A stretch of 64,000 nucleotides of DNA, from contig JAEPNY010000001.1 in NCBI GenBank assembly GCA_017643165.1, forward strand, positions 930,001-994,000, read 5' to 3'. The DNA is from Psychroserpens sp. (GTDB lineage Bacteria > Bacteroidota > Bacteroidia > Flavobacteriales > Flavobacteriaceae). The notes under the pieces were generated by a model. That model had not been told where the DNA came from. It worked only from the letters and a program-made list of their open reading frames with translations, and ran no database searches. The position numbers and the translations under genes were made by a program. Positions 51,244 through 59,164 of the stretch are shown here, piece after piece. The first letter of the stretch is position 1, and every line of letters starts with the position of its first letter.

Positions 51244-51608
51244 GAGGATGCAGTTTTGAGGTCAATACTAAAGGCAATAAGTACGCCAAAACAATAGGCG
51301 AAAAGGTCTGTAATTTCAAAGGTGCTTCCCAATATCACAACGGCTAGCGTGTTATCGCGTAAGTCGAAATAGTCCAGAAGATTCCAAAGCTGTAAAAACT
51401 CAATACAGAATGCAATTGCGAGTACAATGAGCGCTGTGTGAAATGCTTTGAGCTTAAAAAAGCTTCGCATAAAGCAATAGAGCATAATTACCACAAGAAC
51501 GTCACCAACCGTATGTCTAATAAATCCAGTCTTCAGAAATACTGCAATCATAATTTCTATGACCAGAAGTATAAGCCCAATAATGAAATATGGTTTTTGG
51601 AATCTCAT
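51240..51608 (-). CDS. DUF2809-like small membrane protein
   Basis: About 122 residues, four membrane helices. FLKTGFIRHTVGDVLVVIMLYCFMRSF and FCIEFLQLWNLLDYFDLRDN match the DUF2809 pattern (FIRHxxGDxLVVxLIY, then E-x-x-Q). I choose the ATG at 51608 because it overlaps the previous stop as ATGA; an ATG three codons earlier is possible. Middle gene of a three-gene membrane protein unit. Confidence 0.8.
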   Translation of the reverse strand: MRFQKPYFIIGLILLVIEIMIAVFLKTGFIRHTVGDVLVVIMLYCFMRSFFKLKAFHTALIVLAIAFCIEFLQLWNLLDYFDLRDNTLAVVILGSTFEITDLFAYCFGVLIAFSIDLKTASS

Positions 51609-51916
51609 AATAACCATGGTTCACGCATAAAGCTAAGAATTACATACACATAAAAGAAGGCGATAGGAATGTTCAAAAGCATCAAGGCGCCTGTTTTAGC
51701 CAACGCTAATCTGTTCTCTCGTTTAGTAGCAATGCTGATTAAAATGGCTAAAAAGATGATGATATTTATTGGGATGATAATCGCTATAAATCCCATAGCA
51801 TACATTACGATCTCACTAACACCAGGAAAGTAAAGATGTAATGCTAAAAAGGTCGTTCCGATGACAAAACTGAGTACTGCCAAAGCTTGTCCGATATTTT
51901 GTAAGGTTTCAGTCAT
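51605..51916 (-). CDS. Three-helix membrane protein of unknown function
   Basis: 103 residues with hydrophobic segments at about 10-28, 37-62 and 75-97. It ends FMREPWLL. No family recognised. It is the first gene of a unit with the DUF2809 and DUF1361 genes, all linked by short overlaps. Confidence 0.62.
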   Translation of the reverse strand: MTETLQNIGQALAVLSFVIGTTFLALHLYFPGVSEIVMYAMGFIAIIIPINIIIFLAILISIATKRENRLALAKTGALMLLNIPIAFFYVYVILSFMREPWLL

Positions 51917-51934
51917 AATATGAAAATTTAAGAG

Positions 51935-51975
51935 GAAGAAACCTCACTCATTTCCTGTGGGAAAGCGGAGTGAGG
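51935..51975 (-). terminator. Intrinsic terminator after creD
   Basis: Perfect 8-bp stem CCTCACTC / GAGTGAGG (51942-51949 and 51968-51975) with an 18-nt loop, followed on the minus strand by a short T/C-rich tract. Confidence 0.65.
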
Positions 51976-51991
51976 TCACACCACTAACTAA

Positions 51992-53383
51992 TTAGCCATT
52001 CGACCAATCAATTCTTCTGGAAACAAACATCACACTCGCGAGTATGAGGAAGAGACCAATACTTCCTACGAGAAGTGCGTAGTTTTCCAGCTGTATGATC
52101 ACATAGATGAACGCATACAGTGCTGTAAGTGAAATACAAATGAGCATCGGAAATTTTACATTCCGTAATATGGACTTGGAATAGATCGTAATCAATAAGA
52201 CGACCGAAGTTCCAGCAATTAAATACGCTTTTAAGAAGTTACTGTGCTCCGAAATCGACACCAACAAAGTATAGAACATCGTCAAGGCCAAACCAATCAT
52301 CAAATACTGAAACGGATGAATATCGATCTTAGAAATCGTCTGAATCAAAAAGAAGATCAAAAAGGTTAAACCAATGACTAAAAAGCCATACTTAGCTGAA
52401 CGTTCACTTTGCTGATACTCATCAACCATCACCACGAACTTGGTGCCAAACGCAAAGTTTCTCAGGTTAGGGATCTGGTTGAGGTGTTGCTGTGAAAAGG
52501 CACGATTGATATGTAACACTTTCCAGTTCGCTTTGAATCCAGATTCAGTTATTTCTTTGGTTTCATCATCTGGTAAATAGTTACCATCAAAACTTGGGTC
52601 TGGCCAGTTAGCCGTCATCGCCATAGTGGTGGTCTTTCCAATTGGAATGATCTTAATTTGTTGACTTCCATTAAAAGTAATCTGCATATTGAATGGCGTT
52701 TCTGCATCGCCATCAATATTTTCGGCTTTTATGAACTCAGATTCTAGAATATCCAGGTAGTCATCATTAGCGTCGCGCGTTGCAGTATAGTTCGTCTGGA
52801 AACTGTAGCTGTCATCGGCAAGATGTAACAGCATTTCACTCTTGATGCCTTTAAGGTTTGAGGTCTTAACAATCACCGTGGCTTTGTCCCAAATGATATC
52901 TTCAGTTTTAATGTCTTTTGCCGAAAGATCCGTAGGAATAAAATGCCCTGAGAAGTCCATGGTCGTCGTATATACGGCAGATTCAAAATTGCCGCGCTTC
53001 AATGTTTTAGAATCCACACTAACATCAGTGTTTAAAGATTCTGGGAAGATGTACGCATGATTGATGTGCGTTTTTATTTCCTTGAGATAGGTCTCCGTTT
53101 TTTCATCGTAGGTCTTGATTTCGGTGTACGATTTGTAAGGCAATTTGATCATGGGTCCGTAGACGAGGACCTCATTTCCCCATTTCTCATTGATCTCGTT
53201 TACGACATCTTGCTGTCTATAGGCACGTTCATTAATCAAGACATTGATGTAAGACAAGGGGATGAGTAGGATAATAACTAGAAATCCAACCATCAGCATA
53301 CGAGCTGTGATGGAGGTTTTTAACCAGTGCGCAAATTTGTTTACCTGTGGCTTTTGTGGCTGTGGTGTGTTTGACTGTTCCAT
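51992..53383 (-). CDS. creD: CreD family inner-membrane protein
   Basis: 463 residues: N-terminal helix (ITARMLMVGFLVIILLIPLSYINVLI), a large exported beta-rich domain (about 55-320), then a run of five to six helices to the end. RAYRQQDVVNEINEKWG and VYGPMIKLPY match CreD. In enterics it is part of the Cre envelope/carbon response; here no CreBC is adjacent. Instead, a palindrome TACTTTG-N5-CAAAGTA lies 19 bp upstream, identical in its arms to one before the regulator operon just upstream. Confidence 0.9.
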   Translation of the reverse strand: MEQSNTPQPQKPQVNKFAHWLKTSITARMLMVGFLVIILLIPLSYINVLINERAYRQQDVVNEINEKWGNEVLVYGPMIKLPYKSYTEIKTYDEKTETYLKEIKTHINHAYIFPESLNTDVSVDSKTLKRGNFESAVYTTTMDFSGHFIPTDLSAKDIKTEDIIWDKATVIVKTSNLKGIKSEMLLHLADDSYSFQTNYTATRDANDDYLDILESEFIKAENIDGDAETPFNMQITFNGSQQIKIIPIGKTTTMAMTANWPDPSFDGNYLPDDETKEITESGFKANWKVLHINRAFSQQHLNQIPNLRNFAFGTKFVVMVDEYQQSERSAKYGFLVIGLTFLIFFLIQTISKIDIHPFQYLMIGLALTMFYTLLVSISEHSNFLKAYLIAGTSVVLLITIYSKSILRNVKFPMLICISLTALYAFIYVIIQLENYALLVGSIGLFLILASVMFVSRRIDWSNG

Positions 53384-53401
53384 TTTTTGATAAATTTAAA
53401 G

Positions 53402-53420
53402 TACTTTGAAATACAAAGTA
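53402..53420. promoter_or_regulatory. Operator copy upstream of creD
   Basis: Perfect palindrome TACTTTG-AAATA-CAAAGTA. Same arms and spacing as at 54677-54695. Probable binding site of the winged-helix regulator encoded at 53455-53748. Confidence 0.65.
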
Positions 53421-53454
53421 AAAGATTAAAAAAATATATTAATTGTCCATAAGA

Positions 53455-53748
53455 CTATGGTTTCTTAATGAGTTTTTCCAGAGCATCGATGTGCTTTTTA
53501 AAGGCCTCTTTACCGAGTTTGGTTACCGAATATCTGGTGTTCGGTTTGCGACCAATAAACTGCTTTTCAACGCTAATGTATTCGGCTTTTTCCAAAGCCT
53601 TCACATGACTGGCTAAATTCCCATCTGTGGCACCCAGCTGTTCTTTCAGCATATTGAATTCGGCATATTCATTTACCATCAAGATCGACATGATACCCAA
53701 TCGTATACGATGATCGAACGCTTTATTTAAATTCGTTATTAGTGTCAT
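53455..53748 (-). CDS. Winged-helix transcriptional regulator (PF13601/ArsR-like)
   Basis: 97 residues. FDHRIRLGIMSILMVNEYAEFNMLKEQLGATDGNLASHVKALEKAEYI covers the HTH, and the wing is FIGRKPNTRYSVTKLG, as in the HTH_34 group. These small dimeric regulators usually repress. It is the third gene of an operon with two membrane proteins, and creD follows it after a gap carrying an operator. It most likely controls both units. Confidence 0.88.
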   Translation of the reverse strand: MTLITNLNKAFDHRIRLGIMSILMVNEYAEFNMLKEQLGATDGNLASHVKALEKAEYISVEKQFIGRKPNTRYSVTKLGKEAFKKHIDALEKLIKKP

Positions 53749-53753
53749 TGTGT

Positions 53754-54044
53754 TTAACTACCTGCAATAGGCGACCCGAAAATTCCGACTGCCAATTCTG
53801 CCCATAGAAGTAAGGTTATTACTAGTATGGCGGCAACAATGAGTTTTCGGTGATGTTGTTTTTTAAAGATCCTTAAAAAGACCTCCGTTACGATTACTGC
53901 TCCAAATAAAATGATGCCAGCTGCTATAAAATCGGTAAGATCCCATTTGACTTCCGAAGTAAATTGCATAGCGATCAAAGGAATGGCTAAAATTACGATT
54001 ACCAGTCCAAACAGGAAAACGAGACGTTTATTAATTGCTAACAT
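53754..54044 (-). CDS. Three-helix membrane protein of unknown function
   Basis: 96 residues, helices at about 8-28, 38-58 and 70-90, with a basic loop KKQHHRKLI. The partner genes (regulator 5 nt downstream, larger membrane protein 16 nt upstream) recur in Bacteroidota gene neighbourhoods as far as I recall. Function unknown. Confidence 0.65.
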   Translation of the reverse strand: MLAINKRLVFLFGLVIVILAIPLIAMQFTSEVKWDLTDFIAAGIILFGAVIVTEVFLRIFKKQHHRKLIVAAILVITLLLWAELAVGIFGSPIAGS

Positions 54045-54060
54045 TCTGCTTCTGTTTTAT

Positions 54061-54669
54061 TTATTTCTTATCATATTTAAAATGCATCCATGTTCCATAA
54101 ACAATGTGCATGATTCCGAATCCTACTACCCAAAACCAAAAGCCAAAACTCGGTACAAAGGCGCATAATAAGCCTAATCCAATTTCTATAAGTCCGAGAT
54201 AACGAATATCACCCAAACTGTACTTAGAGGCATTTATTAAGGCCAATCCGTAAAAAATAAGCATGAGTGCAGCGGTTTGTCCGTAGCGCTCCTGATTCAA
54301 AATGATCAGAATATAAATTCCTCCTGTAACTAATGGAATCAAGAAGTTGAAGAGCAAACGCTTCGATGAATTATCCCAGATCTTTTCGTTATTCTTCTTA
54401 GCTTTCTTAGTGGTCAAGTAAATCCCAGTGAGGATACTTAAGGCCGCAACTGCTATAAGGATAGCGAAACATGCTCTAAATACAGCACCATCTAAAATGA
54501 GATAACCTCGTGTTGATGTATCCACAATGTAGTAGGCTGCAGCAGCACCAATCAATGCATAGATACCTGCTAGGATACCTGAGAGACCACTCAATGACAT
54601 AAATCGTGATGATTTATTCATGATGGATTTGATCTCACTGATATCGTCTAGATAATTTTTTGATTCCAT
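54061..54669 (-). CDS. Six-helix membrane protein, first gene of the creD-linked regulator operon
   Basis: About 202 residues from the ATG at 54669. I chose it because the operator (54677-54695) ends just upstream; a longer frame from 54735 would run through the operator and start with an unlikely sequence. Helices occupy about 25-48, 60-85, 108-130, 135-160 and 165-190. The opening MESKNYLDDISEIKSIMNKSSRF, followed by LSGLSGILAGIYAL, is a pattern I recall from conserved Bacteroidota proteins. Function unknown. Confidence 0.72.
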   Translation of the reverse strand: MESKNYLDDISEIKSIMNKSSRFMSLSGLSGILAGIYALIGAAAAYYIVDTSTRGYLILDGAVFRACFAILIAVAALSILTGIYLTTKKAKKNNEKIWDNSSKRLLFNFLIPLVTGGIYILIILNQERYGQTAALMLIFYGLALINASKYSLGDIRYLGLIEIGLGLLCAFVPSFGFWFWVVGFGIMHIVYGTWMHFKYDKK

Positions 54670-54676
54670 ATAAAAG

Positions 54677-54695
54677 TACTTTGAATTACAAAGTA
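54677..54695. promoter_or_regulatory. Operator copy upstream of the membrane protein-regulator operon
   Basis: Perfect palindrome TACTTTG-AATTA-CAAAGTA ending 8 bp before the ATG. One arm doubles as a -7-like box on the minus strand (TTACTTTG), with a TTG about 20-21 nt upstream, so a bound repressor would mask the promoter. Confidence 0.65.
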
Positions 54696-54755
54696 AAATA
54701 ATTTTGTGGACTTCTACAAATATTTTTTTGTCCAATTTTTAATAGGAGAGAAGTC

Positions 54756-54793
54756 AAAGAAAAAGACCTTACAAGTCTAACATGTAAGGTCTT
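54756..54793 (-). terminator. Intrinsic terminator
   Basis: Perfect 11-bp stem AAGACCTTACA / TGTAAGGTCTT (54763-54773 and 54783-54793), then a T-rich tract on the minus strand. It ends the TPR-TlpA gene. Confidence 0.85.
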
Positions 54794-54821
54794 CTAGAAT
54801 AGATTGAATTAAGCTCTAAAA

Positions 54822-56705
54822 CTATTTCATTGTATTAATAAGTTCGATCATCGCATCAATTTCATTGACGGTCTTTTCTGGAGAACCATTATAACCAACG
54901 GATTTAAATTTAATATTTCCGTTAGGTCCAATAATGAACTTAGTTGGAATACCACTTACTTTATAATCCTGCGCAACGATGTGCTGTGTGCCACCTTCTT
55001 TAACAGGATCGATCAAGACGTTAAAATCGTATTCATTTTTAGTGATGAACGACTGCACTTCGTCAAGTCGCTTATCGCCACTTTCAAAAGTGTCTACGAA
55101 AAAGAATTCTACAGTGTCGTCATCCTTATACTTGGTCACAACATCTTGCATGGCTGGGAAAGACGCAATACATGGTCCGCACCACGTTGCCCAGAAATCT
55201 AAGATAACTGTTTTACCTTCCATATCAGATAAGGTCACCTGCTCGCCATCTAAATTGGTCATGGTAAAGTTTGGTGCTTCTTCATCCAAAAGTGTTTTTT
55301 TGAGTTCTTCTAAACCTTTCTGCTTGGCTTTTTCTTCAAGCTCTGCTATCATAGTCTCAGCATCACCTTCAGGGTTGGTCTTTTGGTAGGCTTCTTTGAG
55401 AAACGCTTTCATTTGAGAAGTGCTATTCCCATCTACAATCATTTCAGGAGCTTTCGCTACAATAGTTTCATATTGTTCGTCACTCATAAGAAATTCAACA
55501 TAGCGTCCGTACATTTCCGCATTAGCACCTTTTTCTAAAGCCTGTTCTTGATAAGTAATGGCTTCTTTGACATCGCCATTCTTGAAGGCCAATAAGGCAT
55601 AAGTATCGGCATACATACTGTAGCCATATTCCAAACTGGTTTTGTATTGATTGGTACTGTAGTATTCTGGTTTATCAGCTAATTCTTCCTGCTCTGCTTT
55701 CATCAATTCCAAAGACTTTTTAGATAATGCCATTGCGGCTTCCACATCTTCGCCTTTTTCAGCTTTAGGCCAAGCGATAGAATTGTATAAGGCTGCGACT
55801 CTAGATTTACTTTCGATCATACTCAAATAAGAGTCGAAAGCTTCAGTATTACCTTCTCTGTGGTGATACATCGCTAGTGATTCCAAGATGAAATTGGCAT
55901 TTTGAGATGCCATTAGTTTGTCTTTATTCGCTTTAAAGATCGCTTCTTTTTCTTCGAAAGTTTTGGCGTCAAAAAACGAACGCGTTACCATACGATCAGC
56001 CATTTCACTATCTGGAAATTTATCGGTAGCGATCTTCATTAAACTATCTGCTTTCGCATTTTCTCTTGTCGCATAATACACGTTGGTTAATCGGTCGTAA
56101 TCGTCTTCACTTAAGTCGGTTTTCGACTCAAGATCTGCAACGTAGTGTGCCTTAACCTTATCCGTTGTTTCTTTATCGATCTGTCTTGCCATAAAGAGAT
56201 GTGTTCCCATCCATTTATCTTCTAAGCTTTTATCTTGCTTTATCGCATTGTCTATCGCGGCAAAAATGGCATCATTATCACTGTCAACACCTACTTCCTC
56301 ACCTGAATTGAAGGTGAATAGTTGTTTGGCTGCTTCAGCTTCAGAAGCCGAATTACCTTCCGCGTCTTTGACGTCGAACATAAAGCCTTTATGGTCATTA
56401 TGCGCGTATTTTTCATTGACTTTCGGTGCAAAAACAACCGCTGAGATACTATCTGGTATTGTAACGGTGGCTGTATTTTCAGAGAATACGAGGTCTTGAG
56501 GATACTCGCGTGCATTCATTAGGTGATAAAAGAGTCCGTCACTTATGGAATCAGTTCCCTTATATGTGATCGTAAATGGTTCGCCAAGTGTAATGTATTC
56601 CGAAGAAAAACTAAAATCACCAATGGCAAATTCTGGTTGGGGTTTATCTTCTTTACAAGCTAATAAAACAGTTATTAGAACGAGAAGCATGCTAATTTTT
56701 TTCAT
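54822..56705 (-). CDS. Large lipoprotein with helical repeats and C-terminal TlpA-like thioredoxin domain
   Basis: 627 residues, lipoprotein signal (LLVLITVLLAC, Cys16). After an N-terminal beta domain (about 25-115) comes a long TPR-like helical region (about 150-470, for example ALYNSIAWPKAEKGEDVEAAMALSKKSLEL). The C-terminal thioredoxin domain (about 475-627) has the active site ILDFWATWCGPCIASFPAM and cis-Pro VSGIPTKFIIGPNG. Such proteins keep envelope proteins reduced, probably fed by DsbD. Single gene with its own terminator. Confidence 0.87.
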   Translation of the reverse strand: MKKISMLLVLITVLLACKEDKPQPEFAIGDFSFSSEYITLGEPFTITYKGTDSISDGLFYHLMNAREYPQDLVFSENTATVTIPDSISAVVFAPKVNEKYAHNDHKGFMFDVKDAEGNSASEAEAAKQLFTFNSGEEVGVDSDNDAIFAAIDNAIKQDKSLEDKWMGTHLFMARQIDKETTDKVKAHYVADLESKTDLSEDDYDRLTNVYYATRENAKADSLMKIATDKFPDSEMADRMVTRSFFDAKTFEEKEAIFKANKDKLMASQNANFILESLAMYHHREGNTEAFDSYLSMIESKSRVAALYNSIAWPKAEKGEDVEAAMALSKKSLELMKAEQEELADKPEYYSTNQYKTSLEYGYSMYADTYALLAFKNGDVKEAITYQEQALEKGANAEMYGRYVEFLMSDEQYETIVAKAPEMIVDGNSTSQMKAFLKEAYQKTNPEGDAETMIAELEEKAKQKGLEELKKTLLDEEAPNFTMTNLDGEQVTLSDMEGKTVILDFWATWCGPCIASFPAMQDVVTKYKDDDTVEFFFVDTFESGDKRLDEVQSFITKNEYDFNVLIDPVKEGGTQHIVAQDYKVSGIPTKFIIGPNGNIKFKSVGYNGSPEKTVNEIDAMIELINTMK

Positions 56706-56813
56706 GTCATTGAGAATAAAAATGTTACGAATTCGTAAGTTAAGAAAAATCTTACTACGTTAACGATAAGGTACTTTAAAAAATTGTTACCTTCAATTCC
56801 TGAATCATTTTTC

Positions 56814-57173
56814 ATGAATCCAGCCGAAGTTTACATACTCAAACAACCCGAACCTTACAAGTCTATGCTTTTGCATTTGCAGATTCTCATCGAGCATGTT
56901 TTTTCTGATGCCGAAATGCAATATAAATGGAAAATCCCTGTCTATTATTCTGGGAAGCGACCTATTTGTTATCTCAATCAGAGTAAGGATTACGTAGATG
57001 TCGGCTTCTGGCATACTAAGCATTTTACCAAGTACACTGAACACATGGTGACGGAAAAACGAAAACTGGTAAAATCTATGCGCTATAAGTCGTTAGAGGC
57101 CATTGATGATGCGTTGTTCATCAATATTTTAAAAGAGGTTGCCAAATATCACACGACCTCGTTTACAAAGTAG
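56814..57173 (+). CDS. DUF1801 (YdhG/YdeI-like) protein
   Basis: About 119 residues from the ATG at 56814, chosen because MNPAEVYILKQPEPYKSMLLHL starts the family homology; a frame 10 codons longer is less likely. AEMQYKWKIPVYYSGKRPICYL and VDVGFWHTKHFTKY, with MRYKSLEAID later, are the DUF1801 pattern. The fold is thought to bind small ligands; function unknown. It converges on the acetyltransferase gene with a single base between stop codons. Confidence 0.85.
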   Translation: MNPAEVYILKQPEPYKSMLLHLQILIEHVFSDAEMQYKWKIPVYYSGKRPICYLNQSKDYVDVGFWHTKHFTKYTEHMVTEKRKLVKSMRYKSLEAIDDALFINILKEVAKYHTTSFTK

Positions 57174-57174
57174 T

Positions 57175-57651
57175 TTAGAGATCTTTATAAACGATATAAT
57201 TCGCAAAGACCATCCCTTTCATGGATTTCTTTTGTTTCTTTTCAACCTCATAAAAGTGTGAATCGAAAAAATCTAAGGCAGTAATACTAATATCAGATTT
57301 TATTGTCTCAAAGCCATTCATACTCACACGAGATTCCATAATGCGTAATAGTTTTGACGCAATGGTTTGACGCTGAAAATCTTTGTGTACATATAGACCA
57401 TCCAGATAGTATCCACTTTTTAAATAAGAGAAGCCGACAATCTGGTTGTTCAATTCGGCAACAAGAAAATAGAATTTTTTAATACGATCTAGCCATTTTT
57501 TCGAGTCTTCAGCACCAGAAGCCCAGGCATCGACTTGTCTATCAGAGTAATCTCTTGAATTCACGGTACGAATTGTATCGCGAAATAATGCTGTGATCTC
57601 AGGAAGATCATCCTGAGTAGCTTCTCTGATTTCAAGATCTTCTAACATCAA
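57175..57651 (-). CDS. GNAT-family N-acetyltransferase
   Basis: 158 residues with GNAT core: EIREATQDDLPEITALFRDTI, then FYFLVAELNNQIVGFSYL and the acetyl-CoA loop YLDGLYVHKDFQRQTIASKLLRIME. The Q/RxxGxA loop has an unusual RQTIAS form. The substrate may be a protein or a small amine. It starts directly after the kdsA stop in the same direction, so it is cotranscribed with it. Confidence 0.87.
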   Translation of the reverse strand: MMLEDLEIREATQDDLPEITALFRDTIRTVNSRDYSDRQVDAWASGAEDSKKWLDRIKKFYFLVAELNNQIVGFSYLKSGYYLDGLYVHKDFQRQTIASKLLRIMESRVSMNGFETIKSDISITALDFFDSHFYEVEKKQKKSMKGMVFANYIVYKDL

Positions 57652-58470
57652 TTATAAATTGTTGATGGTTGTTCTAATGGCGGTAAGATTGGTCAATAAA
57701 GACTCTAGATTGTCTAAATGCAACATATTGGCACCGTCGCTTTTTGCATTAGCAGGGTCAAAATGAGTCTCGATGAATAATCCATCTACATTGTTTACGA
57801 CGCCAGCCCTAGCTATAGTTTCAATCATATCTGGTCGTCCACCAGTTACACCAATAGTTTGGTTTGGTTGCTGTAACGAATGGGTAACATCTAAAACAGT
57901 AGGTGCAATCTCGCGCATGGTTGGTATACCTCTAAAGTCGACAATCATGTCTTGGTATCCAAACATGGTTCCTCGATCTGTGATCCAAGCTTTATCACTA
58001 CCAGAATCTTTTACTTTTTGAACGGCGTGCTTCATGGCTTCCGGACTCATAAACTGACCTTTCTTCAAGTTGACCACTTTGCCAGTTTTTGCTGCAGCAA
58101 CAACAAGATCTGTTTGACGCACTAGAAATGCTGGAATCTGAAGTACATCAACATATTCAGCAGCTTTACCGGCATCCGCAGCTTCGTGAATATCAGTCAC
58201 CGTTGGAATATCAAAGGTTTGTGATACTTTCTGTAAAATCTTAAGTGCCTTCTCATCACCAATTCCGGTAAAACTGTCAATACGACTACGATTGGCTTTT
58301 TTGAAGCTTCCTTTAAACACATAAGGAATGTTTAACTTATCAGTGATCGATACGACGCTTTCCGCAATACGCAAGGCCATGTCTTCGCCTTCAATAGCAC
58401 ATGGGCCACAAAGAAGGAAGAAATTATTCGAATCGGTGTGTTTCAGTTTAGGAACATCTGATAGCTGCAT
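57652..58470 (-). CDS. kdsA: 3-deoxy-8-phosphooctulonate synthase
   Basis: Condenses PEP and arabinose-5-phosphate to KDO-8-phosphate for LPS. LLCGPCAIEGEDMAL, YVFKGSFKKANRSR, GTMFGYQDMIVD and TGGRPDMIETIARAGV are diagnostic of KdsA; 272 residues is standard. Cytoplasmic. A minus-strand TATCTTTG at 58503-58496 may be its -7 box. The GNAT gene follows immediately. Confidence 0.97.
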   Translation of the reverse strand: MQLSDVPKLKHTDSNNFFLLCGPCAIEGEDMALRIAESVVSITDKLNIPYVFKGSFKKANRSRIDSFTGIGDEKALKILQKVSQTFDIPTVTDIHEAADAGKAAEYVDVLQIPAFLVRQTDLVVAAAKTGKVVNLKKGQFMSPEAMKHAVQKVKDSGSDKAWITDRGTMFGYQDMIVDFRGIPTMREIAPTVLDVTHSLQQPNQTIGVTGGRPDMIETIARAGVVNNVDGLFIETHFDPANAKSDGANMLHLDNLESLLTNLTAIRTTINNL

Positions 58471-58507
58471 CTGTTTAGATTTTCAAATTCAGCAGCAAAG
58501 ATACGTA

Positions 58508-58867
58508 TTAAAAGCTTCTGTTTAGACTATTTCTTATCATCCATAAGGCCATCACAAAATTGGCGATTACGAAGAGTCCTCCGAAGGCCATAAATTGCTT
58601 TACTTGGCTAGATAACGAGACCAATTCAAACAAATTACTTAAGTACGCCAAAATAAGATATGAGGATAGACACACGAATGTAATTCCTAGTGTAAAATTA
58701 AGGTGCTTGCTAGGTTTGATCAATTGCCACGCAAAAGGTATGGCGCATAATAATATTGGGTAGGCTGTTACACCTTCACTGCGGTTTACATTGGTAAACC
58801 ATAATGCGATTACCGCTATAAAATAGAGGTAAGGCACAAATTTTGAGTATTTGCTTACTGTTTCCAT
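58508..58867 (-). CDS. Four-helix membrane protein of unknown function
   Basis: 119 residues, helices at about 10-24, 32-46, 56-75 and 92-112. It opens METVSKYSKFVPYLYFIAVIALWF. No recognised family. It lies upstream of kdsA with a 37-nt gap that contains a kdsA promoter-like box. Confidence 0.62.
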   Translation of the reverse strand: METVSKYSKFVPYLYFIAVIALWFTNVNRSEGVTAYPILLCAIPFAWQLIKPSKHLNFTLGITFVCLSSYLILAYLSNLFELVSLSSQVKQFMAFGGLFVIANFVMALWMIRNSLNRSF

Positions 58868-58945
58868 CTGTTATAGGTTCAGATGTAAATTGCCAAATGT
58901 TTTAGGCTGGTTAGGGAGGCTATTTACTATTAATCAAATCTATAA

Positions 58946-58960
58946 CGTAAGATACTTACG
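58946..58960. promoter_or_regulatory. Short palindrome in the gap before typA
   Basis: CGTAAG-ATA-CTTACG, perfect 6-bp arms. The half site AACGTAAG occurs again at about 58998. The rest of the 297-bp gap 58868-59164 shows a -7 box at 59135 and no frame. Confidence 0.35.
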
Positions 58961-59134
58961 GAAATTATAAGAAACTGCTAGAATAACATATAATTAACGT
59001 AAGTTTTTCAATTTTTAACAATCACACCAAAACTTGGAAACTTAAGGTAATCAATTACTTACACTGTAATAGTGTTGATGAAAGGCAAAACAATAAATAA
59101 TGAGGTCTTCTCTCGTTTTGTATTTAAATTAATG

Positions 59135-59142
59135 TACCTTTG
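59135..59142 (+). promoter_or_regulatory. -7 promoter box TACCTTTG before typA
   Basis: Exact TAnnTTTG match 22 nt before the chosen ATG. It supports the short start at 59165, since the longer frame from 59072 would begin upstream of the promoter. Confidence 0.6.
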
Positions 59143-59164
59143 CACGCTTAAAACCAGCGTCATT

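Noticed and set aside
54979-55389. 136-codon plus-strand frame
   Set aside because: Ser/Val-rich antisense shadow of the TPR-TlpA lipoprotein gene.
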